DNA of 64,000 nt from Streptomyces sp. NBC_01255 (GCF_036226445.1 NZ_CP108474.1:2232001-2296000), one strand, 5' to 3'; shown: positions 52,142-61,825, counted from the stretch's first letter. The notes: generated by a model from the sequence alone, not told the origin. Program-made: numbers and translations.

Positions 52142-52164
52142 AATTCTTCCGTGGGGGATCCATA

Positions 52165-53718
52165 GTGACAACTTCTCCGGTGGACACACAGTCCAAGAAC
52201 GGCCCTGCTCGCGCCGGAGGCCGGCCGGGCATCGCCCTGGCCGTCATCGCCGCCTGCCAGCTCATGGTCGTTCTCGACGCCACCATCGTGAACATCGCGC
52301 TGCCGCACATCCAGGACGCGCTCTCCTTCTCGACCACCGACCTCTCCTGGGTGCTCAGTGCCTACACGCTCACCTTCGGCGGGCTGCTGCTCCTCGGCGG
52401 GCGCGCGGGAGACATCCTGGGGCGCCGCCGGGTGTTCATGGCCGGCATCCTCGTCTTCACCTTCGCCTCGCTGCTCGGCGGCTTCGCCCAGGAGCCCTGG
52501 CAGCTGCTCGCCGCACGCGCCCTGCAGGGTGTCGGCGGCGCCATCGCCTCGCCGACCTCGCTCGCGCTGATCACCACGACGTTCCCCGAAGGGCCGGAGC
52601 GCAACCGCGCGTTCGGCGTGTTCGCCGCCGTGTCCGCCGGTGGTGGCGCGATCGGGCTGCTCGCCGGCGGCATGCTCACCGAGTGGCTCGACTGGCGCTG
52701 GGTCCTCTTCGTCAATGTCCCGATCGGCCTGCTGATCGCCTACCTCGCCCCGCGCTACATCGCGGAGTCCGAGCGTCACCCAGGCCGTTTCGACATCGCG
52801 GGCGCCATGACCTCGACGCTCGGCATGGCGGCCCTGGTCTACGGGTTCATCAGCGCGTCCGAGAAGGGCTGGAAGGACTCGCTGACCGTCGGCTCCTTCG
52901 TCGCGGCCGTGGTCCTGCTCGTGGCCTTCGGTGTCGTGGAGTCGAGGGCCAAGGAGCCGATCACCCCGCTCAGGATGTTCGCCGAGCGCAACCGCTCGGG
53001 CACGTACGTCATCATGCTCAGCCTGTCGGCCGCCATGTTCGGCATGTTCTTCTTCATCGTCCTGTGGGTCCAGGACGTCCTCGGGTACAGCCCGATCCAG
53101 TCCGGACTCGCCTTCCTGCCGGTGACGGTCGCGATCGTCACGGGCGCGGGGCTCGCGCAGCGGCTGCTGCCGGTCCTCGGGCCGAAACCGTTCATGGTGG
53201 GCGGCTCGGCGATCACCGGCATCGGCCTCTTCTGGCTGACGTTCATCACCTCGGACAGCAGTTACGCCGGCGCCGTCCTCGGCCCGATGGCCCTGTTCGG
53301 CTTCGGCATGGGCCTCAACTTCGTGACGCTCACACTCACGGCCGTCTCCGGGGTGGCCCCGTACGAGGCGGGCGCCGCGTCGGGCCTGCTCAACGCCACC
53401 CAGCAGGTCGGCGGTTCGCTCGGCCTGTCCATCCTGGTCACGGTCTTCGGCACGGCGAGCCGCGAGGAGGGCGAGAAGCAGGCGCCGGGCTTCCTGGCGA
53501 ACGCGACGCCCGAGCAGCAGGCGGAGTTCGCGAAGACGCACGAGCTCCCCGCGCCCTGGGGCCATGAGGTGCTGACCTCGGGCATCGCCTCGGCCTTCAC
53601 CGCCGCCGTCGCGATGGTGCTGATCGCGCTGGTCACGGCAGTCCTGGTGATCAGGGTCCGCAAGAGCGACCTGGAGGCGCTGAGCGGCCGGGCCGAGGCG
53701 GCCGGACCAATGGCCTGA
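52165..53718 (+). CDS. MFS transporter, DHA2 (14-TMS) drug efflux family
   Basis: 517 residues from the GTG of VTTSPVDTQS; GGGGGAT lies upstream. Fourteen hydrophobic segments; motif D1 in MVVLDATIVNIALPHI, motif A in LGGRAGDILGRRRVF, and motif C in GAIGLLAGGMLTEWLDWRW. This is the EmrB/QacA family exporting hydrophobic or cationic drugs with proton antiport. The divergent TetR gene and two operators upstream predict inducible expression. Confidence 0.95.
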   Translation: MTTSPVDTQSKNGPARAGGRPGIALAVIAACQLMVVLDATIVNIALPHIQDALSFSTTDLSWVLSAYTLTFGGLLLLGGRAGDILGRRRVFMAGILVFTFASLLGGFAQEPWQLLAARALQGVGGAIASPTSLALITTTFPEGPERNRAFGVFAAVSAGGGAIGLLAGGMLTEWLDWRWVLFVNVPIGLLIAYLAPRYIAESERHPGRFDIAGAMTSTLGMAALVYGFISASEKGWKDSLTVGSFVAAVVLLVAFGVVESRAKEPITPLRMFAERNRSGTYVIMLSLSAAMFGMFFFIVLWVQDVLGYSPIQSGLAFLPVTVAIVTGAGLAQRLLPVLGPKPFMVGGSAITGIGLFWLTFITSDSSYAGAVLGPMALFGFGMGLNFVTLTLTAVSGVAPYEAGAASGLLNATQQVGGSLGLSILVTVFGTASREEGEKQAPGFLANATPEQQAEFAKTHELPAPWGHEVLTSGIASAFTAAVAMVLIALVTAVLVIRVRKSDLEALSGRAEAAGPMA

Positions 53719-53813
53719 GCCGGCGCCGTACGCCCGCCCGACCCAGGCCGTACGCCCGCCCGCCCATGGCCGCACGCCCGCCCAAGCGGGGTCCGTACGC
53801 CTCCGAGTACGCC

Positions 53814-53852
53814 GATGTCCCCCGGGCCCCGCCACGGGGCCCGGGGGACATC
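53814..53852. terminator. Terminator between the MFS and ADP-ribosylglycohydrolase genes
   Basis: ATGTCCCCCGGGCCCC pairs perfectly with GGGGCCCGGGGGACAT around a 5-nt loop. It serves both convergent genes. Confidence 0.9.
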
Positions 53853-53864
53853 CCACCTCACACG

Positions 53865-54776
53865 TCAGACAGCCGTCCCGTCCGGGACCCACCCCGGAAG
53901 GTCCTCGGTCTGCCGCAGCCACTCGGCAGGCGGAGCCCCGTGCGCCGCGGAGGCCACGACGCCGCCGGCGATGGCGCAGGTCGTGTCGACGTCGCCGCCG
54001 ACCTGCGCGGTCGTCCAGAACATCCGCTCGAAGTCGCCCAGGGCTCGCGCCGCCGACCAGAGGGCGAAGGGCACGGTGTCGTGCGCGCTGGTCCGCCGGC
54101 CGCTGCCGAGCACCGCGGCGACCGTGCCCGCGTCCCCGTAGTCGAGCATGTCGCGCGCCCGGCGCAGGCCCGCCCCCACCGCGCTGCGCGGCACCAGCGC
54201 GACGACGCCGTCGAGCAGCGCCTCGGGTGTGGGCGGTCCTGCCGGGGCGGCGGCGAGGGCTGCGGCGGCCGCCACGGCCATCGCGCCCACGACGGCCTCG
54301 CGGTGCTGGTGTGTCGTGTACGCGGAAATCTCGGCCTGGTGCGTCGCCTGCTCCGGGTCGTCCGCGTACCAGGCGCCGAGCGGGGCGATCCGCATCGCGG
54401 CGCCGTTGCCCCAGGAGCCCTGCCCGTTGAAGAGCGCGGCGGACAGCTCCCGCCAGTCTCCGCCCTCCCTGATGAGCCGGAGCATCCGGTTGACCGCCGG
54501 ACCGTAGCCCCGGTCGAAGTCGTGGTGGTTCGCGAAGGACAGGGCGAGGGCGTCCTGGTCGATGCGGTCATGGCCGACGAGGACGGCGAGGACGGAGCAG
54601 GCCATCTCGGTGTCGTCGGTCCACTGCCAGGGGCCGGGCGGCAGCTCGCGCCGCTTCAGCAGGGGGTAGTGGGCGGGTACGAAGAACTGGGAGCCCAGGG
54701 CGTCTCCCACGGACAGCCCGCGCAGGCTGGCCAGGGCGCGGTCGAAGCGCCGGTCGAGTGAGGAGTCAGCGGTCAT
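53865..54776 (-). CDS. ADP-ribosylglycohydrolase family protein
   Basis: 303 residues. Magnesium-binding motifs: QWTDDTEMAC near the N-terminus (GLSVGDALGSQF precedes it) and GGDVDTTCAIAGG near the C-terminus, plus GSWGNGAAMRIAPLG. These are the hallmarks of DraG/ARH-type hydrolases that remove ADP-ribose from proteins or small molecules. The substrate is not evident. It is the last of a minus-strand run of three genes (histidine phosphatase 12 bp upstream). Confidence 0.93.
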   Translation of the reverse strand: MTADSSLDRRFDRALASLRGLSVGDALGSQFFVPAHYPLLKRRELPPGPWQWTDDTEMACSVLAVLVGHDRIDQDALALSFANHHDFDRGYGPAVNRMLRLIREGGDWRELSAALFNGQGSWGNGAAMRIAPLGAWYADDPEQATHQAEISAYTTHQHREAVVGAMAVAAAAALAAAPAGPPTPEALLDGVVALVPRSAVGAGLRRARDMLDYGDAGTVAAVLGSGRRTSAHDTVPFALWSAARALGDFERMFWTTAQVGGDVDTTCAIAGGVVASAAHGAPPAEWLRQTEDLPGWVPDGTAV

Positions 54777-54788
54777 CGCTCAACCACT

Positions 54789-55448
54789 CTATCCGGTGTG
54801 CCCGTACGGTTCCGGGGTACGCCAGCGTGCGAACGGCCTGTCCAGCCGGTATCTCCCGTCCTCGCCCAGCAGGAGCGTGCGGGTCTCGGCGTTGCCGGGG
54901 TTCGACAGGGACTCGAAGTCCGCGACCGTCCAGTGGAACCAGCGCATGCAGAACAGCCGCATGGTCAGTCCATGGGTGACGAGGAGGACGTTCGGCGGGT
55001 GGTCGGGGGCCTCGAAGCTGCGGTAGAGGCTCTCCAGGAAGGCCCCGACCCGGTCGTAGACGTCCGCCCCGGACTCGCCCTGGGCGAAGCGGTAGAAGAA
55101 GTGCCCGTACGCGTCCCGGTACGCCTTCTGCAGGCGTACGTCCTCCCGCTCCTGCCAGTTGCCCCAGTCCTGCTCCCGCAGGCGCGGCTCCTCCCGCACC
55201 CTCATCTGCTCCCTGGGCAGCCTGAAGGCCCGGAGGGTCTCATGGGTGCGGCGGTACGGCGACACGTAGACGCTGACCTGTTCGTCCCCGAACAGCTCCC
55301 GCAGCCCCTCCCCCGTCTCCTCCGCCTGCCGCCACCCGGTCTCCGTGAGCCGGAGCGCGTGATCGGGCTCGCGTTCGTACACCGTGTCATCGGCATTGCC
55401 CTCGGACTCTCCGTGCCGTACGAGAACGATGCGCCGCGGTCGTGCCAT
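54789..55448 (-). CDS. Histidine phosphatase family protein
   Basis: 219 residues. The catalytic RHG motif is VLVRHGESEGN (His12), the second histidine is in LLVTHGLTMRL, and the acid is in REQDWGNWQ. This is the branch-1 phosphoglycerate mutase-like phosphatase fold. Possible activities include sugar phosphate or phosphoprotein dephosphorylation. It ends 12 bp before the ADP-ribosylglycohydrolase gene, suggesting co-transcription. Confidence 0.93.
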   Translation of the reverse strand: MARPRRIVLVRHGESEGNADDTVYEREPDHALRLTETGWRQAEETGEGLRELFGDEQVSVYVSPYRRTHETLRAFRLPREQMRVREEPRLREQDWGNWQEREDVRLQKAYRDAYGHFFYRFAQGESGADVYDRVGAFLESLYRSFEAPDHPPNVLLVTHGLTMRLFCMRWFHWTVADFESLSNPGNAETRTLLLGEDGRYRLDRPFARWRTPEPYGHTG

Positions 55449-55551
55449 ACCCCGACCCTAGATCGAGGGCCCGTGGCGGGCTCGGCCGAGTCCCCTGTCG
55501 GAGCCCATCCGGCGTAGGTCCGACGTGCGGATCCGACGGAACAGCCCGCCC

Positions 55552-56157
55552 TCAGACCGTCCAGGCCGCGTCGAGCTGCACCACGTCGCCGGTCAGCGCC
55601 GCCACGTCGGCATCGGTCTTGGCACGCAGACCGAGCCGCTCGATGCGCTCCACCCGGTACTTGCCGTGCTCCGCGGCGGACCTCCACATCGAAAGCACCA
55701 GGAACTCACTGCCCGGCGCCTCGCCGAACAGGCCCCGCAGCATGCCGGGGGACCCGGCCATCGCCGGGTTCCACACCTTCTCCTGCATGAGCGCGAAGTG
55801 CTCGGCACGCTCCTCGTGGACGCGGCAGTGCGCCACCCGCGCCACGTCGGCGTCGCCGAACTTCGGCTCGAACCCCGTCTTCACGTCGAAGCGGTGGTCG
55901 AACAGCTTGACCTGGATGTCCTTGTACGTGCCCACCTGCGAGGCCGCCAGGCGATCGTGCGACCGCGCCATGAACGAGTCGTAGAACGCCCGGCTCTCCC
56001 AGAACGCGAAGATGTGGGCGACGTCCGGCCGAGCCCGGCTCCACCCGCCGCCCTGGCCCCGGAATCCCGGCTCACCGAGCAGCCCCGCCCATTTCCGCTG
56101 TCCCCGCTCGAACCCTCGACGGTCCACCACGGTGCAGCGAATCCACTTGACCAGCAC
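55552..56157 (-). CDS. YdbC-like (DUF4937) protein
   Basis: 201 residues from a GTG. Two ferredoxin-like halves, as in the antibiotic biosynthesis monooxygenase superfamily: MLVKWIRCTVVDRRGFERGQR, then HIFAFWESRAFYDSFM, repeated with HFALMQEKVWNPAM and SEFLVLSMWRSAAEHGKY. This is the DUF4937/YdbC pattern. No cofactor motif and no known reaction. Confidence 0.78.
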   Translation of the reverse strand: MLVKWIRCTVVDRRGFERGQRKWAGLLGEPGFRGQGGGWSRARPDVAHIFAFWESRAFYDSFMARSHDRLAASQVGTYKDIQVKLFDHRFDVKTGFEPKFGDADVARVAHCRVHEERAEHFALMQEKVWNPAMAGSPGMLRGLFGEAPGSEFLVLSMWRSAAEHGKYRVERIERLGLRAKTDADVAALTGDVVQLDAAWTV

Positions 56158-56199
56158 CGCGCCATCGTACGGGCCCGGGGAGTGCCCCGGCAGTGCGCG

Positions 56200-57066
56200 T
56201 CAGACACCCACCGGGTGCAGTCGCTCCAGCCCGGCGCGCTCCTCGTCGTCGATCTCGATGCCGAAGTCGTCCTCCAAGGTCGCCGCCAACTCTCCGACGG
56301 TCACCACCCGTTCCTCGGTGACACCGTCCGTACGGACGCTCGTCAGCGTCTCGCGCACGAGCGCCCTCCGCACCTCGGCCCCGGGCCGCTGCGCCACGAC
56401 CTGGCCGAGAAAGCGCGACTCGGGATGGCTGGAGCTGAAGTGGTTCATGACCGTGAAGTCACCCGGGTACAGGGTCTGCGGAGAGAACGCGTACAGATCG
56501 GTCCAGCCGTGCGGACGCAGGGAACGCAGTACGTGGATGCCCTCGCCCTCGGTCCCGATCCCGAACGTCCAGCCGTCCTGCTCCACGCGCGCGCCGTCCC
56601 GCAGGGGAACCGGCTCCAACGGCCCCTGCCAGCCGAACCCCACGTCGGCGAGCCACTGTTCGCCCTCCGCCTCGACGACCAGCAACGCGTGGGTGACGGG
56701 CAGCAGCGCCCCGCCGCGCGTACGGTTGCGGGCCCCGCGCCCGGCCACCCGGAAGCCGATCCGCTCCAGTGCGGCCGCGAGGAGCGAGTTCTGTTCGTAG
56801 CAGTAGCCACCCCTGCGGCGGCGGACGAGCTTGGCCTGAAGGCTCTTCAGGTCCAGAGGGACCTGCCGCCCGAGGGCCACATCGAGGTTCTCGAACGGAA
56901 TGGACCGGACATGCGCCCGGTGTACCGCGGTCAACGTCCGGCGATCGGCGGCGAGTTCCCCGTCCCGTCCGATGTCGTAGCCGATTCGAGCCAGATAAGC
57001 GTCGAGATCCAGCTCGTCACCACTCCACAAACCGCTCTCCCCCTCCACCGTCGGGTCCACTGTCAC
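56200..57066 (-). CDS. Arylamine N-acetyltransferase
   Basis: 288 residues from a GTG. Catalytic triad: Cys89 in RRRGGYCYEQN, His126 in VTHALL, Asp141 in LADVGFGW. Acetyl-CoA-dependent NAT enzymes acetylate arylamines and hydrazines in the cytoplasm; in some actinomycetes NAT-like enzymes also amidate or cyclise polyketides. It is separated from the YdbC-like gene by 43 bp and is divergent from the TerD gene. Confidence 0.95.
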   Translation of the reverse strand: MTVDPTVEGESGLWSGDELDLDAYLARIGYDIGRDGELAADRRTLTAVHRAHVRSIPFENLDVALGRQVPLDLKSLQAKLVRRRRGGYCYEQNSLLAAALERIGFRVAGRGARNRTRGGALLPVTHALLVVEAEGEQWLADVGFGWQGPLEPVPLRDGARVEQDGWTFGIGTEGEGIHVLRSLRPHGWTDLYAFSPQTLYPGDFTVMNHFSSSHPESRFLGQVVAQRPGAEVRRALVRETLTSVRTDGVTEERVVTVGELAATLEDDFGIEIDDEERAGLERLHPVGV

Positions 57067-57176
57067 AGGCCCATGACACCATGAGCAATCTCCCCGCGAC
57101 CACGGGCTTTTGAGGGTGGCGGGGCGACGGTCGAGGCGAGGCGTACGCGGGGGCGTGCGTGGAGAGGGGAAGCACC

Positions 57177-57707
57177 GTGAGCGGACTCAACAAGGGCGTG
57201 GCGAGGGTCGAGGTGACGCTCAAGTGGGACCCTGCCCCGAGCGGTGCGCCGGCCCACGACCTGGATCTCGTCGCCGGCGTCTTCGCGGCCGACGACCCTC
57301 ACGGGTCCCCGGTCTACCTGGTGCACTTCGGCAGCCGCTCCCCCGACGGCACGATCACGCTCCACCGTGACAGCCGTACGGGGCAGGGCTTCGGCTACGA
57401 CGAGGCGATGACGCTGGAGCTGGACCGACTGGCACCCCGCTACGCGCGCGTGGTGGTGGGCGTGACCGTGCAACAGACCGGCGGCAGGCTGACTTTCGGC
57501 GCCATAGCGAACACCGGCATACGGGTCCGCGAGGGGTACACCGACCTCCTGACCCACGACTTCGCGGACGTACCGGGCGCCCTGTCGGCGACGGTCGTGG
57601 AGTTCACCCGGGACGGCGCGGACGGCTGGTCGTACCGCGCGATCAGCCGAGGCTTCGACGCCGACCCTGGATCCTTCGCGACGGTGCTCGGCTCCACACC
57701 GGTCTGA
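57177..57707 (+). CDS. TerD-family protein
   Basis: 176 residues from the GTG of VSGLNKGVARVEV, with AGGGGAAG 5 nt upstream; the GTG at 57159 is less well placed. The TerD/CABP family features are DLDLVAGVFAADDPHG (acidic Ca2+-site) and a FADVPGALSATVVEFTRDG end. TerD proteins in Streptomyces are linked to tellurite resistance, calcium binding and differentiation; here the gene is single. Divergent from the NAT gene. Confidence 0.88.
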   Translation: MSGLNKGVARVEVTLKWDPAPSGAPAHDLDLVAGVFAADDPHGSPVYLVHFGSRSPDGTITLHRDSRTGQGFGYDEAMTLELDRLAPRYARVVVGVTVQQTGGRLTFGAIANTGIRVREGYTDLLTHDFADVPGALSATVVEFTRDGADGWSYRAISRGFDADPGSFATVLGSTPV

Positions 57708-57721
57708 CGTCACAAACGCCG

Positions 57722-57757
57722 AGGGCGGTGGCTCCGGGAAACCGGAACCACCGCCCT
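57722..57757. terminator. Terminator between TerD and nrdJ
   Basis: AGGGCGGTGGCTCCGG pairs with CCGGAACCACCGCCCT (one bulge) around GAAA. It lies between the convergent terD-like and nrdJ genes. Confidence 0.85.
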
Positions 57758-57791
57758 GACCGGGGATGTCACCCCTGGGTTATGCCGTGGA

Positions 57792-60692
57792 TCAGCTGCA
57801 GCCGCTGGTGGAGCCGCAGCCCTCGCAGATGTAGCAGGAGCCGGCGCGCTGCATCTTCGTCCCGCAGGAGAAGCAGAGCGGGGCGTCGGCGCTGATGCCG
57901 AGCTGCATCTCGACGAGCTCCGCCGAGGTGTGCGCCGTCTTCGGGGCCGGGATCTCGGCCTGCGGGGCCGGGACCGGGGCCGGGACGGCCTTCAGTTCCT
58001 GGGCGCGGGGCGCGGACTGGGCCAGGGCCTCGACGTCGACCTCGTCGTCCTCGGCCTGCTCGTACGAGCCGGTGTCGAGGTGGCGCTGACGCTCCTCGGC
58101 CGAGTGGATGCCGAGGGCGGAACGCGTCTCGAAGGGCAGGAAGTCGAGCGCCAGGCGGCGGAAGATGTAGTCGACGATCGACTGCGCCATCCGCACGTCC
58201 GGGTCGTCCGTCATGCCGGCCGGCTCGAAGCGCATGTTCGTGAACTTCGAGACGTAGGTCTCCAGCGGCACGCCGTACTGCAGACCGACGGAGACGGCGA
58301 TGGAGAAGGCGTCCATCATGCCGGCGAGGGTCGAGCCCTGCTTGGACATCTTGAGGAAGACCTCGCCGAGACCGTCGTCCGGGTAGGAGTTGGCGGTCAT
58401 GTAGCCCTCGGCGCCACCCACGGTGAAGGAGGTGGTGATCCCCGGACGGCCCTTGGGCAGACGCTTGCGGACCGGACGGTACTCGACGACCTTCTCGACG
58501 GCCTCGCGGATCGTCGCCTCGGACTTCGCGGTGACCTCGACCTTCTCCGCTTCCTTCTTCTTGGCGGAGAGGGGCTGGCCTACCTTGCAGTTGTCGCGGT
58601 AGATCGCGAGCGCCTTGACGCCCATCTTCCAGGCCTCGTAGTAGACCTCCTCGACGTCCTCGACCGTGGCCGTCTCCGGCAGGTTCACGGTCTTGGAGAG
58701 GGCGCCCGAGATCCACGGCTGGATGGCGGCCATCATGCGGACGTGGCCCATCGCGGAGATGGAGCGCTCACCCATCGCGCAGTCGAAGACCTCGTAGTGC
58801 TCGGCCTTCAGGCCGGGGGCGTCGATCACATTGCCGTGCTCGGCGATGTGGGCGACGATCGCCTCGATCTGCTCCTCCTGGTAGCCCAGGCGGCGCAGGG
58901 CCTGCGGGACGGTGCCGTTGACGATCTGCATCGAGCCGCCGCCGACCAGCTTCTTGAACTTGACCAGGGCGAGGTCGGGCTCGAGGCCGGTGGTGTCGCA
59001 GGACATCGCGAGACCGATGGTGCCGGTCGGGGCGATGACCGACGCCTGGGCGTTGCGGAAGCCGTTCTTGGCGCCGAGGCGGACGACGTCCTGCCAGGCC
59101 TCCGTCGCGGCGGCCCAGATCGGCGAGTCCAGGTCGTCGAAGCGGACGGCCTTGGTGTTCTCGTCGGCGTGCTGCTGCATGACGCGCTGGTGCGGCTCGG
59201 CGTTGCGGGCGTAGCCGTCGTACGCGCCGACGACCGCGGCGAGCTCGGCGGAGCGCTTGTACGAGGTGCCGGTCATCAGGGAGGTGATCGCACCGGCGAG
59301 GGCGCGGCCGCCGTCGGAGTCGTACGCGTGGCCGGTCGCCATCAGCAGGGCGCCGAGGTTGGCGTAGCCGATGCCGAGCTGGCGGTAGGCGCGGGTGTTC
59401 TCGCCGATCTTCTCCGTGGGGAAGTCGGCGAAGCAGATGGAGATGTCCATCGCGGTGATGACGAGCTCGACGACCTTGGCGAAGCGGTCGATCTCGAAGG
59501 ACTGGTTGCCCTTGCCGTCGTCCTTGAGGAACTTCATGAGGTTCAGCGAGGCGAGGTTGCAGGACGTGTTGTCCAGGTGCATGTACTCGCTGCACGGGTT
59601 CGAGCCGTTGATGCGGCCGGACTCGGGGCAGGTGTGCCAGTGGTTGATCGTGTCGTCGTACTGGATGCCCGGGTCGGCGCAGGCCCAGGCGGCCTCGGCC
59701 ATCTTGCGGAAGAGCGACTTGGCGTCGACCTCCTCGATGACCTCGCCGGTCATGCGGGACGTGAGGCCGAAGGTGCCACCGGACTCGACGGCCTTCATGA
59801 ACGTGTCGTTCACGCGGACGGAGTTGTTGGCGTTCTGGTACTGGACGGACGTGATGTCGTCGCCGCCCAGGTCCATGTCGAAGCCCGCGTCACGGAGGGC
59901 GCGGATCTTCTCCTCCTCCTTGACCTTGGTCTCGATGAAGTCCTCGATGTCGGGGTGGTCGACGTCGAGGATGACCATCTTGGCCGCGCGACGGGTCGCA
60001 CCGCCCGACTTGATCGTTCCCGCGGAGGCGTCGGCGCCGCGCATGAAGGAGACCGGGCCGGAGGCGTTGCCTCCGGAGGAGAGCAGCTCCTTGGAGGAGC
60101 GGATGCGGGAGAGGTTCAGGCCGGCGCCGGAGCCGCCCTTGAAGATCATGCCCTCTTCCTTGTACCAGTCGAGGATGGACTCCATGGAGTCGTCGACGGC
60201 CAGGATGAAGCAGGCGGAGACCTGCTGGGGCTGCGGGGTGCCGACGTTGAACCAGACCGGCGAGTTGAAGCTGAAGATCTGGTGCAGGAGGGCGTAGGCC
60301 AGCTCGTGCTCGAAGATCTCGGCGTCGGCGGGGGACGCGAAGTAGCCGTACTCCTCACCGGCCTTGGTGTACGTCTTCACGATCCGGTCGATGAGCTGCT
60401 TGAGACCGGTCTCGCGCTGCGGGGTGCCGACGGCCCCGCGGAAGTACTTGCTGGTGACGATGTTGACCGCGTTCACCGACCAGAAGTCGGGGAACTCGAC
60501 GCCACGCTGCTCGAAGTTGATCGAGCCGTCGCGCCAGTTGGTCATGACGACGTCACGACGCTCCCAGGACACCTCGTCGTACGGATGCACGCCAGGGGTG
60601 GTGTGGATGCGCTCGATACGCAGGCCCTTGCTCGCCGACTTGGCTCCCTTGTTGCGGGAACCACGTGCCGGGCCGCTCGCCGTCTCTGTCAT
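57792..60692 (-). CDS. nrdJ: Adenosylcobalamin-dependent (class II) ribonucleotide reductase
   Basis: 966 residues from the ATG of MTETASGPAR with GGGAGG 4 nt upstream. Barrel motifs: FNSPVWFNVG, GGSGAGLNLSRIR, the active-site region NGSNPCSEYMHLDNTSCN, GATRRAAKMV, ASVIAPTGTIGLAMSCDTTG. A C-terminal zinc module carries two Cys pairs (CFSCGTKM; CYICEGCGSTSGCS). It makes dNTPs from NDPs and works with or without oxygen; Streptomyces also has a class I enzyme. The next upstream gene nrdR lies 174 bp away and probably forms the nrdRJ operon. Confidence 0.97.
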   Translation of the reverse strand: MTETASGPARGSRNKGAKSASKGLRIERIHTTPGVHPYDEVSWERRDVVMTNWRDGSINFEQRGVEFPDFWSVNAVNIVTSKYFRGAVGTPQRETGLKQLIDRIVKTYTKAGEEYGYFASPADAEIFEHELAYALLHQIFSFNSPVWFNVGTPQPQQVSACFILAVDDSMESILDWYKEEGMIFKGGSGAGLNLSRIRSSKELLSSGGNASGPVSFMRGADASAGTIKSGGATRRAAKMVILDVDHPDIEDFIETKVKEEEKIRALRDAGFDMDLGGDDITSVQYQNANNSVRVNDTFMKAVESGGTFGLTSRMTGEVIEEVDAKSLFRKMAEAAWACADPGIQYDDTINHWHTCPESGRINGSNPCSEYMHLDNTSCNLASLNLMKFLKDDGKGNQSFEIDRFAKVVELVITAMDISICFADFPTEKIGENTRAYRQLGIGYANLGALLMATGHAYDSDGGRALAGAITSLMTGTSYKRSAELAAVVGAYDGYARNAEPHQRVMQQHADENTKAVRFDDLDSPIWAAATEAWQDVVRLGAKNGFRNAQASVIAPTGTIGLAMSCDTTGLEPDLALVKFKKLVGGGSMQIVNGTVPQALRRLGYQEEQIEAIVAHIAEHGNVIDAPGLKAEHYEVFDCAMGERSISAMGHVRMMAAIQPWISGALSKTVNLPETATVEDVEEVYYEAWKMGVKALAIYRDNCKVGQPLSAKKKEAEKVEVTAKSEATIREAVEKVVEYRPVRKRLPKGRPGITTSFTVGGAEGYMTANSYPDDGLGEVFLKMSKQGSTLAGMMDAFSIAVSVGLQYGVPLETYVSKFTNMRFEPAGMTDDPDVRMAQSIVDYIFRRLALDFLPFETRSALGIHSAEERQRHLDTGSYEQAEDDEVDVEALAQSAPRAQELKAVPAPVPAPQAEIPAPKTAHTSAELVEMQLGISADAPLCFSCGTKMQRAGSCYICEGCGSTSGCS

Positions 60693-60838
60693 GCCGCCTC
60701 CCATATACGGGCAAAACACACTTTGGCACCCAGAAAGTCCCAGGGCACCGTCTTCTGTACGTCTTTCGGTACTACTGCCACGAGGACCGGAAACAGGTCA
60801 CCCGGGGCACGTCTGTCAGGCCGCTCGGCGGCCGATCG

Positions 60839-60877
60839 CCGGGCCGTGGTCGGCCCGGACCGCCGATCAGTCGGCGG
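60839..60877 (-). terminator. Hairpins at the end of nrdR (possible attenuator)
   Basis: Two inverted repeats lie at the nrdR/nrdJ junction: CGGGCC-N6-GGCCCG (60840-60857) and CCGCCGA-N4-TCGGCGG (60860-60877, across the nrdR stop). They could reduce nrdJ readthrough. Confidence 0.4.
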
Positions 60878-61376
60878 CGGTGGCGGGAACGGGGACCTCA
60901 GGGGTCGCACCGATCCCGCGGTTCTCAGCGGGAGACCGCTCGCGGAGTTCCGCGATGGCGGCCTCGAAGTCTTCGAGGCTGTCGAAGGCCTTGTACACGG
61001 ACGCGAAGCGCAGGTACGCGACGAGGTCGAGCTCCTGCAAGGGGCCGAGGATGGCCAGACCCACGTCATGGGTGGTCAGCTCGGCGCTCCCGGTGGCGCG
61101 CACCGCCTCCTCGACCCGCTGGCCGAGCTTGGCGAGGGCGTCCTCGGTGACCGGTCGCCCCTGGCACGCCTTGCGCACACCGGAGATGACCTTGGTACGG
61201 CTGAAGGGCTCGGTGACACCGGACCGCTTCACCACCATGAGCGAACACGTCTCCACCGTGGTGAAACGGCGGGAGCAGTCGGGGCACTGGCGACGGCGTC
61301 GGATCGACGTCCCGTCGTCGGTGGTGCGACTGTCGACGACACGGCTGTCGGGGTGCCTGCAGAAGGGGCAGTGCAT
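60867..61376 (-). CDS. nrdR: Ribonucleotide reductase regulator NrdR
   Basis: 169 residues. An N-terminal zinc ribbon [15 protein letters not shown]...CPDC (Cys3, Cys6, Cys31, Cys34) is followed by an ATP-cone (about 50-140: [31 protein letters not shown]). NrdR senses ATP/dATP and represses all RNR genes by binding two boxes near promoters. Two boxes 31 bp apart lie upstream of this gene, indicating autoregulation and control of nrdJ. Confidence 0.96.
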   Translation of the reverse strand: MHCPFCRHPDSRVVDSRTTDDGTSIRRRRQCPDCSRRFTTVETCSLMVVKRSGVTEPFSRTKVISGVRKACQGRPVTEDALAKLGQRVEEAVRATGSAELTTHDVGLAILGPLQELDLVAYLRFASVYKAFDSLEDFEAAIAELRERSPAENRGIGATPEVPVPATAAD

Positions 61377-61484
61377 AGCTTCCGACCCTCCCTCACGGCA
61401 CGACTGATGAGCCTCGCCCGGCCGTCAAGACCCTGCGAAGCGACCTCCAGCATAGGCGATGCGAACGCCCCCGGCAGACCGGGG

Positions 61485-61531
61485 ACCACTACCCCTGGGC
61501 GGTCGATGCCATCCAACCACTAGATCTTGGG
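61485..61531. promoter_or_regulatory. Paired NrdR boxes upstream of nrdR
   Basis: Box A ACCACTACCCCTGGGC (61485-61500) and box B ACCACTAGATCTTGGG (61516-61531) start exactly 31 bp apart, three helical turns, the spacing required for cooperative NrdR binding. They sit about 110-150 bp upstream of nrdR. Confidence 0.65.
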
Positions 61532-61744
61532 TTGGGGGCGATTCTGCCCCTTGCGCGTGTCGCGGATCGCCCGCTCCCGCGCTTCCGCCCTCCCGGGTGC
61601 GACACTGGGAGGGCACACCCGATGCCCGCGGCCCAGCGGCGAAGGCTACCGTAATGACCGAATTGGGTTCGCGGGGTGCTGCGGAGTGACGGTACTCATA
61701 CACCCCCATGCGTACCCACGTAAGGCAATCTGCGAATTTTCACT

Positions 61745-61758
61745 CGAACGTGTGTTTG
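61745..61758. promoter_or_regulatory. LexA (SOS) box upstream of lexA
   Basis: CGAACGTGTGTTTG is a perfect match to the Gram-positive SOS box CGAACRNNYGTTYG. It lies 68 bp upstream of the lexA start, implying autoregulation. Confidence 0.92.
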
Positions 61759-61825
61759 GCGCAACCTTTCGAAAGCCACTACCGTTGTGCCAGCCAGGGA
61801 GACAAATTCGAGAGGGGCCGACGAC

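Noticed and set aside
57930..61523. 1197-codon plus-strand frame opposite nrdJ/nrdR
   Set aside because: Antisense shadow crossing two well-identified genes.
57792..61825. Cobalamin riboswitch sought upstream of nrdJ/nrdR
   Set aside because: No B12-box sequence or expected stem pattern seen; in Streptomyces that riboswitch belongs to the class Ia nrdABS operon.
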